DNA of 64,000 bases from Cryptomeria japonica (lineage: Eukaryota > Streptophyta > Pinopsida > Cupressales > Cupressaceae). Under the pieces are notes generated by a model. It was given only the letters and a program-made list of their open reading frames with translations, searched no databases and was not told where the DNA came from. A program made the position numbers and the translations under genes. Below, one piece after another: positions 50,795 through 62,031 of this stretch (its first letter is position 1; every line of letters starts with the position of its first letter). The DNA is taken from positions 228,192,915 to 228,256,914 of the forward strand of contig NC_081410.1 in the NCBI RefSeq assembly GCF_030272615.1, written 5' to 3'.

Positions 50795-51129
50795 ATCTTT
50801 GTCATTGTCTATGAGGCTAACTCTTAGTTTTTGGATGTTCATTTCTTTGGCGGTTTTTTGTTATGGCGCCATGTGGATGTATAGGTACATGATTCATTTT
50901 GTATATGGTCAAGCAATGTATGGGCATAGCTTATATGTATATGGTTCATGTTTTATATGCATCAATGTATAGGGCCCTTTTTGTCCTTGGGTCACTATGT
51001 ATGGTTGTAGTATGTTAGGGAACAATAGGTAATTTTATACTCTCTTTTGAAATGGAGCACCTGATATTGTGATGTTAAATGTGATATTGTATTCGTTTTC
51101 TCATTATATTTAATATATATTAAAAAAAA
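50795..51129 (+). other. LINE 3' untranslated region
   Basis: Non-coding stretch ending in TTAATATATATT and an A-run. Confidence 0.7.
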
Positions 51130-51143
51130 ACTTTAATAACATT

Positions 51144-53619
51144 GAGAGACTTTTTACGTGGCAACACAAAAGAGGATATACATAAAATCCATTTTTAGTA
51201 AAGATATCATTATCCGTTAAATTAAAATTTATTATTTAATATTTTAAGAAATTTCTTTTTTTTGGAAGGATATCTTTATCCATATGATTCTTATGCTTTT
51301 TTAATATAAAATAGTTTTTTAATATTGATTAAATAACATAACATAGTTTTTATTATTGATAAAATATTCACAATTTAAAAATGAAAAATTAAATTTAAAA
51401 ATGAATACATAAATAAAATTATTTATATATAAAAAGAAGACATGGAGTTTTTATTTGCAGAGGTTCTCCAATTTATTATGTGAGTGCAATACGCATGTTG
51501 ATGTAATACATAATATTTTTTTACTAAAAAAATTATTAATTAGTTTATAATATATATTCTAGACAAAATAAATAAAATAGTTTATATTATTTCATACTTA
51601 TATGTTTATTTCTATATTTTATTATGTTAGTTATAATTTTTAATTTTTAAAATATATGTGAACTATGTTTAAGTTTTCGCTTGCATGGACATGATATGAG
51701 ACTTAATCTTTGCTACTGTATAACACTTCTTGACGTAAATACTAAACTTATAGACACATTTCACAATCATATACAATTCTTATAAAATTTTGATAATGAT
51801 CTTAATCACTATATGAATTTTCAAAACCTTTGATTATTACAAATGATAATTATTTATTGATTTAATGGTGCTTATTAAGTACATATTCTTATAATATTGT
51901 TATTCATACTTTTACATGGTAAATTTAGCCTTCTATATGGTTAAAGATGACACATTCAACAATTCTTATTTTATAGGATTAATATTCAAAAGTTGTAGTA
52001 TTATTAGGACCAATTTTAAAGTGTTAAGATTTTTTAGTTCATTGTTCTTTCACTTCCGCAAGACTATTGTTTTATCTTTCATCCTAGGTACCCTTATCTT
52101 TTGTATGTCCCATGTGCCTTCACACTTACATCTTCGTGGCTATGCCCATTCATTGCATTTTAGTTATTATTCACATTATTTACATCATATGAGATGTTTC
52201 ATTAGAATTTTAAAATGAGCTTTTGGTAAAAAAAATAAAATTGAACCATCTATTAGAAGCTCATTTTATAACTATAATGAACTATGGAAACATCATGTCT
52301 TTAAAGTTTCGTTCTTCTTACATGTTTTATCATTACCAATTATCGCTTGTATTTCCTTGCCATTGGAGACATATTACACATTGGAAACATACTATAAACT
52401 TACACTTTTGTTCTTAAGTGCTTACCACTTGTTATCTCTTATTTAATTATTTTATAATGTTTATCATTAACAACTATTACATGCTTGTTATGTCTCTGCA
52501 CAATGTTATCTTCTTTTTTTTTACCTTCAATTCCTTGCCAATTGAAGGTACATGTTATCACTAATATTCCTTCATGGTACTAATCACGATGATGAACTTA
52601 TGACATTTATGATCATTTTTTAAAACAAAAAAAAATCATCTCCATTTGTAAACAAATTATATTTATGCATGGTTTTAACCCTTATCATGTTATATATAGA
52701 TTTAGATTATTTTCCCTTGTGGTTGGAGTCCATTTGAAACCTTATTGACTTAGTGATTTTCTTTTACACTTTCAAATTGATTAGAACCATTTCACATTTT
52801 CTTAGTTTGTTAGAGAAATACTACTATCGACTTAGTTAAAATTTCTCATTTTACTTCCTTTAATTTTTTTTATATAGTTTTAATAATTGTGATTGTGTTC
52901 ATTTTTAAATGCTTGATAGATGTTGCTCATTTAATTTTTTTCTTTTGCACTTCATAGGTTCTCAAGATGGATCACTTACGTTGAGGAGAGCGCACATAGT
53001 CAATGTCCATACCCATATTCATTAAGTGTCTACAAATTTTAATTTCCATGTCGGCTACTTGATTTTACTTTGATATGCATCCTCATAGTAATTTACATTC
53101 AAGTCAAAACGAGATAGAATAAAATGGTGAAAATTGGGCATGGCTGCCTTTTTCCATATGTTTTAGACCCATGACAATTATGTTATCCTTCCACACTAAT
53201 TAGTGTATTAGATGAGAAAATTGTTGCATGGAAGTTGGAAACTAAACTTCTCTTAGATCCAATCTATATCCACACATCCCAAGACTTCAAAATTTCCTAC
53301 TAAATCCACCATTTTCCTCCTTGATTCAAACTAGTGAGTGTTGAATCAGCCCATTGTTGAGAAATATATAGGCTCAATACCTAAGTTTGTTAAATTAAAT
53401 ACCTACCCAATAAACCAATCAAAGGATGAGATACACGGCTCCAAGAAATAGAACATTAAAATCTAAAACTTATATACAAATATGAAATTAAGTTAACTTA
53501 ATGCAGAAATACCATGATTAGATCCCTCTTCTTTATGATGCTAAAAATCAATCTGCATATCATGCTTATTAACACTACCTTAAATGAAAACACCTTGGAG
53601 TAGCAACATGGTTCACTTT
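51144..53619. other. AT-rich DNA, no recognised gene
   Basis: Frames such as 51916-52218 have no recognised family. A perfect short hairpin lies at 52522-52550. Confidence 0.5.
52522..52550. repeat. Perfect 11-bp hairpin
   Basis: TACCTTCAATT, a 7-nt loop CCTTGCC, then AATTGAAGGTA. Confidence 0.85.
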
Positions 53620-53629
53620 CACAAATCGA

Positions 53630-55550
53630 ATGGCGGAAGGTGGAAGGTTTCAAAATGGTGGTAGGCGGGTTTCAATGGGATTTGTAACTAGTGTCTTCTA
53701 GGGTCAGTCGAATGTTGGAGCCCCCAAACTAGCTGACAATGCAAAAAAGCAAGGAGAGGCTGACTCAGAAGATGGTGGGGGACCTGAATATAGGGTTTCA
53801 AGTGGACCCAGGTGATGGTACCCCTAAGGCAAGTTTTGAAAATTGTCCCTACAAAAATGAGGAGTCAAGGGATCCTCAATCTAACCATAAGATCATGGGT
53901 GCAAAGAAACGTGCCCTCCTCTCTGGAGTCATGGGTAATTGGTGGGCCTTGTTATTCAGAGTCAAACCAGCTAACAAGTCTTCATTTCCCCCTATTTTTG
54001 TTATCTTTGATAAGGACAGTGAAAAGATAGCTCTTGCAATCTTGGATTAGGTGATTGACCACAACATTGCTTTGATGGAGATGTCCCTTGTTGGTAAGTT
54101 TTCTAGTCTGAGACCTAACATCGACCTGGTTAGGATTTTGTGAGTAAAAGATGGAAGTTGAAAGGATAGGTTGAGGTCTCTGCTCTACTAAGGGGTTTTT
54201 TCTCCTTTGCATTCTCTTGTGCTGAAGATGTTCTGACTATTCTTTGTGGGGGGGCCATGGGTTGTGGGAAGATCTTCACTTACCCTAAAAAAATGGGTTC
54301 CCAATATGGACATGTCTGGTGCCTTTTTTGAAATGGTTCTTGTATGGGTGAGACTCTCAGGGCTTCCTTTGGAGTATTGGCATGAGGATATCTTCAAGGG
54401 TATTGTCAGATTTTCTGGTGAGCTTCTCCCGATTGACCCTATGATTGTTGCTAGGAAGATAATGGTTTATGCTAGGTTATGTATGGCGATCACCCGATCT
54501 AAGGATCTTCCTTCCTTGGTTGAACTTGTTTCAAAGTTGGGTTTGCTTTCTCAGGCCATTGAATATGAATCTCTGCCCTTGGTTTTCTTTTTGTGCAAGA
54601 AGGTGGGATACTAGGCGAAGAAATGTCCCCAAAATATTAAGAAAGATGTAGAGAGAAATAAAGGCCCTAGGGTGTGGAAACCTAGAACTAGGGTGGTTGG
54701 GGGTCAGGGTAACCAGGAAGAGAATAAGCTTCCTAAAGGACCTAATGAGATTCTAGAGAATGACAAAGATGAGGTGGAAAATCATCAGCCTGTGCAGAAT
54801 GATGAGGTAAAGGAGAAAGACCAGAAGAACAAAGTTGATGATATAGAAAATTTACAGCAGGTGCAGAATGATGAAACTAAGGAGCAAGGCTAGGGGGTTG
54901 ATACACAAGGTGATGCCCCTGTGTAGAAGGAAGGAGGAAATAGTTTGGGAGACCAAATTACTTATATGGTTGATAATGGAAAAAATTTTAAGGGCGATGA
55001 CTTAGAGGAAGGTGAGATTCCAAATAATGCTAGATCTAGATGTGTTTCGTCAAGTAATAGAAGGTATAAGGTTGAGGAATGATAGGACAACCCTTTCAGC
55101 ACCTTCAAGGACCATCAATCTTCACTGGTGTTAGACTCTTCTTTTAAAGATATGGTCTCAAGCCTTTTGAATAATTCCAATCCTATGGAATCTTCAACCC
55201 AAAACTCTAACAGTGTCCTCTCTAATTAGGATCAGAATTTCATCATTTCAGATACGCTGCAATCTCCAAGGGAAGAGCATAGCAGACAAGACAAAGAAAA
55301 CATAAGCCTGGATGAGATTGAGTTTGACGATGACGTGAACTATACCAAAGTGGAGAAGAAGAAGAAGAAAATGTAGCAGAAGTATGGGGCCAGTGTTTCT
55401 ATTCGCAACAGAGTTAGAGCCGATTGTGGACCTTCTCAGAGTGCGGGTAGGAAATCTAATAGATGGCATAGAGAACATAAATCCTTGCAAAATATTGTGG
55501 ATGGGTCGCAGAGGACGATCCATGAAAGTCTTTTGAACTCTCCTGGTAAG
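53630..55550 (+). pseudogene. LINE ORF1 (DUF4283 type)
   Basis: Begins near MAEGGRFQNGGRR. A DUF4283 region is readable as ALMEMSLVGKFSSLRPNIDL, FFSFAFSCAEDVLTIL and, after a frameshift at a G-run (54248-54254), GGPWVVGRSSLTLKKW. It continues with LVWVRLSGLPLEYWHEDIF, GELLPIDPMIVARKIMVYAR and a degenerate knuckle (LCKKVGY-stop-AKKCP). The acidic tail repeats QPVQNDEVKEKDQ / QQVQNDETKEQG. The product would be the LINE RNA-binding protein; stops and shifts kill it. Confidence 0.8.
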
Positions 55551-55552
55551 AA

Positions 55553-58552
55553 ATGAAGATACCATCCTGGAACATTAGAGGTCTTAATAGTTGTCATAAA
55601 TAGGATATTGTTCATAATTTTTCTAGGGACCATAATTGGATATTCTGCTTAGTCAAGAAACTAAAATACCAAAGGAGAGAGTTGAGAAACTTAATTTTTT
55701 CAAGTTTTGTGGCTCCCTAGGTAGTAGTTCTGATGGGTCTTATGGAGGTGTTGTTACCTTATGGAATTCAGATTTTATTCAGAGTGTGCCTCTTTGTCAT
55801 GATGGCAACCATGTTGCTACTTTGTTTAAGCATTCTAGAGATGGTTACTCATGGATCTTATATAATATCTATGTGCCTAACAACTAGATCTCTAGAAGGA
55901 AATTTTGGGCTAAAATTTCTTCCTTCAAGAGTAACCATCCTAATATCCCCTGGCTTGTTATTGGAGATTTTAATATTCCTATCCAAGAGGCTGATAAGTT
56001 TGGGGGATCTCAAATAGAACTAGACAGTAAACAGGACTTGGCAGAGTTCATCAATGATCAGTGTCTTATAGATCTGGACTTATCTAGAGATTCCTACACT
56101 TGGACTAACCATAGGGTTGGGGATGAGCCGATACAAGTTAGATTGGATTGGGCCCTCATCTCTATAGAGTGGTTACATCTATACTATTGTTCTTTAAATT
56201 CTATGATCACAGTTGGTTCTAACCATTTTCCTATCACCTTTGTGGTTGAACCCAAAGGTGGTAGGAGAAGAAAGATCCCCTTTAGATTTGAAAAGATGTG
56301 GTTGTCTCATCCGAGTTTTCTTAACTATGTTAAGGAGTGGTGGAATGTTCAAGTTGAGGTTACTTCTCTATTTCGCATTGCTAAAAAGCTCAGGATTGTG
56401 AAGGATAAGGTTAGAAAATGGAACAAGAAGACCTTTGGAGACATTTTCTTGTTGAAAGCTTCTCTTCAGTTGGAATTTCATATTATTGAGAATAAGATCC
56501 AAAGAAAAGTTTATGCGGGTGACAATTTTGATAAGGAGAGTAAAATTTTGTCTAAATATCATAGCATTGTTGCTAGGGAGGAGATTTTTTGGAGGCAAAG
56601 ATCTAGGTCTTTATGGCTCAACGATGGAGATAGAAACACTATATTTTTTCATGTCACCACTCTCAAGCATAGAGCAGCTAATAGAATTGATTACAACATC
56701 AAAAATAGGAGTAAACTTGAGAAGAAAGAGGAAATTAGTGAAGCTAGTGTTGTATTTTTTGAAGAACTTCTGAAGGCTGACCCTATGTTGGAACAGGAGG
56801 TCCAAAATATTATGGCCAAGTCTATTCCTAAGGTGCTATCTAAAGATCAAAACCGTAGTTTGACTTCTATCCCTTCCAATGAGGAAATTAAGAATGTTGT
56901 CTTTTCCTTTGATGGTAACAATACTCCTGGCCCAGATGGATTCCCTATGTTATTCTTTTAGACCTTTTGGGATGTTGTTGAAAAATATGTTACTAATGTT
57001 GTTAAATAATTCTTTGGAGATATATCTTTTCTTAAGGAACTTAATGCAACTTTTATTTTCCTTATTCCAAAGACGCAAAGTGCTAATTCTTTGGATGCCT
57101 TCCGACCTATTAGCCTGTGCAACTCATTTTATAAAATCATCTCCAAAGTTATGACTTCTAGACTGCTGCAGATTTTGCCTCTTTTGATTTCTCCTCAGTA
57201 GAATGATTTTGTCCTGGGGAGACAAATTTTGCACTCCATTATTACTATGCATGAGAACATTCATTCCTTGGTTGCTTTAAAAATGTAGGGTTTTTTGTTG
57301 AAACTGGACATTGCGAAGGCTTAGGATAGGGTAGATTGGTCCTTTTTGAGGAAAATTCTTAATGCCTTAGGTTTTTTTGGGAGGGTCATTAGTCTTATTT
57401 GGCAGCTCATCACCGCGACCTCAACTAATGTTATTGTCAATGGTTTTCCATCTTAGTTCTTCAAAGCTTCTCGCAGTTTAAGGCGGGCAAATCCTATCTC
57501 CCCTATATTGTTCACCATTATGGTTGAAAGCTTGAGAAGATTCATCCATAAATAGGTGTTGGAAGGGAATCTAAAAGGATTGAAACCATCTTCTGCCTAT
57601 TTAACTTGTTCTCATTAGCAATTCATTGATGACACTATCTTGATGGGGAGCTCTTATGTTGGGGAAGCCAGATTTATAAAGTCCACCTTAAGCCTCTATG
57701 AAAAGGCTTTGGGACAGGTGGTTAATAGAGCAAAGAGTTCCATTTTATTTTTCAATACTCCCGAGGCTAGACAAAAAAATATTGTTGATATCCTTGGCTA
57801 TAAGATTGGTTCGCTCCCCTCAACCTATTTAGGCCTTCCTCTTGAATCTAAACCTTCTGATTCATTTTGGTTTTCCCTGATTGATCGCTTCAATAGGAAA
57901 CTAGCAGGATGGAAGGGTTCCCTTCTTAGTCAGGATGGGAAAATTCAGTTGCTAAAGGCCACACTACAGAACCTTCCTGTGTATGCCCTCAACTTGTTCA
58001 AGATTTCTTCAGAGTTCATGGAGGTTATTGAAAAAATTCAAAAAATATTTCTTTGGTCGGGGGTGGAGGAAAGGAAAAGAATCCCTCTAGTGGCATGGGA
58101 GAATGTTTGTAAGCCCAAAAAATATGGGGGTTTGGGGATTAGGAGTATCAAATCTTTTAATTTAGCTCTCTTGGCTAAATAAGTGTGGAGGACTTATGAT
58201 TGCAGGAGAGAATGGAATATTAATTGGCATAACAAATATCTCTACAATGTTCATACTTTTTCAGGATTTCCTGAACTCCTCTCAAATCCCTACTAGATCA
58301 TATCTTTGGAATAACATTATTAAGGCCAGGGATGTTGGTAATCGTGGAGCATACTGAAAGGTTGGAAACGGAAGGAGTATCCATTTTTGGGATGATTGTT
58401 GGATTGGTAAGAGTCTACTGGCCCTTGATCCTCTATTGGGGGCTTTTAGAGATTTTGTATTGCTTCTTTTGGTTTGATGGTGGTGTACTATTTGATTGAA
58501 GGTAAATGGGTGAATCTCTCTATTATTCACCCGTCTCTTGCCCAGTTATAGG
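55553..58552 (+). pseudogene. LINE ORF2: endonuclease and reverse transcriptase
   Basis: Opens MKIPSWNIRGLNS. A 1-nt loss near 55632 shifts into DILLSQETKIP (catalytic Glu), then LVIGDFNIPIQEADK. The final catalytic SDHxP motif reads SNHFPI (Asp to Asn). A 307-codon open stretch (56038-56961) leads into RT: NTPGPDGFPMLFF, LIPKTQSANSLDAFRPISLCN, LKLDIAKA-stop-DRVDW, FIDDTILMG at the active site, and LLSQDGKIQLLKATLQNLPVY. The frame from 55636 to about 58185 is constant and broken only by stops. Many of these sit where plant L1 proteins commonly have Gln, which fits C-to-T decay. The LTR at 58553 cuts it. Confidence 0.9.
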
Positions 58553-59726
58553 TGTAATGATGGAAAAATGGTGAATGATGGATCAAGAAGGAAACTACCC
58601 TTTCCCTCAAAGATAGATGAGAGTTTGTCTATTGATTACCATTTAGGCACTTTTCACCATGTTACATTAGGAAGAGGAGAGGATAATTCACTAGATTCAA
58701 TCTCTCCACATGAAGATGGTAGATTGAATCCTGAATGAATTGGGAATGTTAAGTTGATCCCCTCTTCCTTGTTTGAAATAGAAAGAAAATTCATTGAATT
58801 ATGTAGTGCAAAAGTGACAAAGAACTGATTACAAATTAAGATCAGAATATGGGATGAAGCTATACACCTGGATCTGACAATAAAATGTCGAGATGAAGTC
58901 GCCCTATAAATTTGAGGAAAATTTGCCCGGACCATGATGGGAATGTACACAGTCCTCTGAAAAATCCGTGAAACGAAAAGGGTTTTTTCGCCTCTGTAAA
59001 TGAAGCCCAAATTTGAAAGTACAATTGTGCACCTACAACCTACACACAAAAAAGAGAGGAAAATGGGTTGGGATTGGGGGTTTGCCTTTAGGTCAAACCC
59101 CAATTTTGGATTTAACCAAGTAATGAAAGAAAGTACTTGCAAGTAGATGTAAATGAAATATTGAATTGTAAATCACCTCAAGGGAGGTTGTAGTAGAAAT
59201 GTTGATAGAAATGATTGTGTGGAATTGAATGTTGAAATCAATCTTCTCTTCAATGGTTGAATCCTTGACTTGAATGCAACACCTAGCCTTGAAGGAAGAC
59301 TTGAGAATGCTCAATGCTAGAAAAGAATGCTTGATCGCTTGTGCATCTTGAATCTTTCCAAATTCGACTTATCCAAGTCCAACTTCCTACAAATGAGAGG
59401 ATGAATGCCCCTTAAATACATGTTAGTGGATTTGAATTTCATCACAGGCCAACGTCGGGGGAGTTTCCCGCTTGAGGCACAACCAACAATGCAACCCTAG
59501 GAAGGGTCCTGCCCCAAAATAGGAAAGGGACAGGGGCGCCATGCCCCTATCCTACCCCTTTTTCCAGGGTAGAGTGCAGATGGGGTGATGCAAAGGCCAA
59601 GGAAGAAGTTGTTTCCGTAAGCTAAGCAATCTTCGGTCTCCGATCAAGCTAGAGGATTCAGACTCGCATGAGTGAGGACCCTAATGCAGTCAAAAATTGC
59701 TAGGGTTGCAATTTTATGACACTACA
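58553..59726 (-). mobile_element. Solo LTR in LINE, 1174 bp (TGTAGYGTC family)
   Basis: The minus strand starts TGTAGTGTCATAAAATTGCA, and the plus-strand left end is TGTAATGATGG. The TSD is ATAGG (58548-58552) against ACAGG (59727-59731), one mismatch. It shares the GGGTTTGACCTAAAGGCAAA block (about 59075-59095) with 27476-28672 and 45483-46676. A TATTTAAGG TATA-like element lies near 59411 on the minus strand. Confidence 0.9.
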
Positions 59727-60850
59727 ACAGGTTTCTCTAATCTCCTTTGGTTTAAAGAATAGTTTTGAAGATGAATTGATATGGAGGTTTTCCTCTACTA
59801 GTAAATTCTTTGTTGCTTTTGTGGATTGCTGTGATGATCCTCCTGTTCCATGGTGGTCCAAAGTCTGGATGAAGCATTTAATACCTAAGATTAACATGCT
59901 TTTTTGGCTTCTCTTTTTGAATAAAATCCTAACTACAGATAATCTTTGTAAGAGGAGTTTCTCTATACCTACTAGATGTTATTTATTCCTGAAGGAAGCT
60001 GAATTTGTTGATCATATTTTTTTGCACTATTCTTATGCGATGGAAGTTTGGAGTCAAGTTCTTCAGAGATGAGATCTTTGTTGGATCTTTCCTAGGACGG
60101 TTAAGTTGTTGACCAATGGAGGGTGCCTACTAGGAATTATTTATTAAAAACTTTATGGTCCTTTGTGTTTCCTCATGTGGCATGGGGTTTATGGAAGGAG
60201 AGAAATAATCAAATCTTCAGGGAGACCTATCTTCAACCTGAGATTGTTTTCAGGAAAATTCATAGAGCCATAATTGATAATCGCTCTATTATCAGTTTAA
60301 AGTGTAAGACTTAGAGCAGTAGTCTTAAACACTATGAGATCAAGGTTGTCAATGCTTGGGAAATTGACTGTGGTATATATCAGTTTGTTGGGCCCAATCC
60401 TAATATCAGACCTAATCTTGGTTGGAGAAATTCTCCTCAAGGTTGGGCCAAAATTAATTTTGATGGGGTGGCCAAAGGTAACCCTGGGCCGACAGGATGC
60501 GATGGAGTGTTGCATGATCATAATGAAAAAATTATTTCAATGATGGAACTCCCATTGGGAACATAGGCTAACCATCTTGCTAAAGCCATTGGAGCCTGCA
60601 AAATCCTCACTCTTGCTAGACAACACAATTTCAAATGTATTTGGCTAGAGGGAGATTCAAAAATATTATAAACTATCTAAGGGGTACTTCCAAACCCTCT
60701 TAGAATGTTGAAACTTGGATTTAAAAAGCTAGGGATATTATTAAAACTTTTGATAAATATTTCATATCCCATATCTCTAGGGAGTCTAATATCGTGGCCG
60801 ACTACCTTTTAGATAAAGGGGTTATTAGCAAGAGTCGGATGAGTTGGACC
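59727..60850 (+). pseudogene. LINE ORF2 end: zinc-binding region and RNase H
   Basis: Resumes with WWSKVWMKHLIPKINMLFWL, FLNKILTTDNLCKRS, then AEFVDHIFLHYSYAMEVWSQ (zf-RVT-like). A separate frame gives PQGWAKINFDGVAKGNPGPT (RNase H first Asp), then ANHLAKAIGACKIL, where the usual catalytic Glu is not evident, and WLEGDSKIL (third Asp). A C-terminal RNase H marks the plant L1 lineage that acquired this domain. Confidence 0.88.
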
Positions 60851-61094
60851 AATGGGCTATTCTATTCATGCTTATCATTCATGATAGAAGTCAAGGTAGA
60901 GATATTAATGATAATTTATGCCATCATGAATAGTAGTGAATCTAGAAAGATCACCTCCTTTCCAATTTTGTCAAGTGGACAAAGAGGACAAAATAATAAG
61001 TGTGGAGTTATTTCGCATTCTTTGTGATCTTGATCGGTGCTTGAGTTTCAAACCACAAGAATTGATCATGAACTCTACTCAGTACATACCTAAC
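60851..61094. other. Junction between LINE and minus-strand repeat
   Basis: No recognised domain on either strand. The change from LINE to the next element falls here without a visible A tail or LTR end. Confidence 0.4.
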
Positions 61095-61484
61095 CTAGTC
61101 GGCATGAAATTGATCAGGAAAATCAACAGCATTAGACAAACCCTTGGTCTTTAGAGATAGATATTTTGCCTTCAACTGATCATTAACATAGAATCCTTTA
61201 AATTCATTCCGAATAAATTTGTCTCCAAGTTCTTCAAGCTTGTAGTGAATGTAGGAGCAAATGTATTCAACCAATAATACACCGAAGGGCACAGATGATA
61301 AGGCATTGGTCATGTTGATCTCACTGGCTTTCATCGGATGCAGCTTGAACTCGAGTTGGGGTTCTTTGATAGCTTCAACCAACATAGGAGTCAATATCAG
61401 CGCTGCCATGATGACCTTCAAACAAACTTTTCTCAAACAGGGTTTGAATACCTTCTCCTTAGAAATATCAAACAGCACTAACAC
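61095..61484 (-). CDS. Unrecognised 129-codon ORF
   Basis: The product is not recognised. The frame opens at an ATG at 61484 (a second ATG, MAALILTPMLVEAIKEPQ, begins near 61409) and ends at 61095. It has a mixed hydrophobic/charged composition with SSVPFGVLLVEYICSYIHY followed by KLEELGDKFIRNEFKGF. There is no clear signal peptide, zinc knuckle or catalytic motif. Downstream in another frame HDQFLWFETQAPIKITKN may be a continuation. It lies downstream of the copia gag on the same strand, where protease and integrase would be expected. It could be a captured ORF, part of an unrelated repeat, or a chance frame; expression is not supported. Confidence 0.35.
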   Translation of the reverse strand: MLVLFDISKEKVFKPCLRKVCLKVIMAALILTPMLVEAIKEPQLEFKLHPMKASEINMTNALSSVPFGVLLVEYICSYIHYKLEELGDKFIRNEFKGFYVNDQLKAKYLSLKTKGLSNAVDFPDQFHAD

Positions 61485-62031
61485 TTTGCTTGAAATTTTC
61501 GCACAAATATTACTAGCAAGATTTCAATCGCCTTTGATCGCACAAGAACTCGATAAAGTTCACAAGAAATCAAAGTAAATGAAAATGTGTTGACTTTTCC
61601 TTATTTATCCATTGAGATTTATCAATGTAATGATACAACTATTAGTTTTGAAACTTACAACTTAAGGTACACCGATTTACCTTTGTCAGTTGTTTGTTAC
61701 CAATACCAATACACAAACAACTAACTCACAAGGCATTCTTCAACCAAGAAATTTTAGACTAGCTTTTATGCATCTCAACTATGCAGATAGACATAACCTT
61801 ATATATGTTAAGGGGATTCAAAAGTAAACTTACCATATGTGCTCCCCCTAAGCATCAGTATGTCTAGTTAGAAGAGGAACTATCATCACTGATGGATGAT
61901 GACTTGATTTTAGAATGACCTTATCCTTCTTTTCTTTCTTCCTTCTTCATCCATGTTTTTTTCATTTCATTTCTCACTTCTTCAATTTTCTTCTTTCCTT
62001 TCAGGTCATTTTTCTCTTTCTTCTTGCTAAA
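61485..62031 (-). other. Non-coding stretch after copia gag
   Basis: No protease or integrase signature on the minus strand. It contains Lys/Glu-rich codons just after gag (KKKEKNDLKGKKKIEEV) and then stops in all frames. Confidence 0.5.

Larger units (their letters stand above)
42224..51143 (+). mobile_element. L1-type LINE, near full length, TSD and A tail
   Basis: The element body is 42241-51129. The left flank ACTTTAATAAACACATT (42224-42240) matches the right flank ACTTTAATAACATT (51130-51143) apart from a 3-nt indel. The right copy follows an A-run (51122-51130), as expected of target-primed reverse transcription. Two solo LTRs (45483-46676 and 48856-49977) interrupt it; without them and their TSDs it is about 6.6 kb, a normal length for plant L1. 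ORF1 and ORF2 remains follow in order. ORF2 ends in GPSGWTTWVEN with no RNase H domain. Confidence 0.88.
53620..60850 (+). mobile_element. L1-type LINE with RNase H, split by solo LTR
   Basis: ORF1 remains (53630-55550) are followed by ORF2 (55553-58552 and 59727-60830). The order in ORF2 is endonuclease, RT, zinc-binding region and RNase H. Without the solo LTR (58553-59726) and one TSD copy the element is about 6.05 kb. Neither 5' end, A tail nor TSD was located with confidence; the 3' end abuts minus-strand sequence near 60900. Confidence 0.85.

Noticed and set aside
61261-61578. Plus-strand ORF of 105 codons
   Set aside because: It overlaps the minus-strand ORF at 61095-61484, shows no family resemblance, and opposes the orientation of the adjacent copia. 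Neither strand is proven coding.
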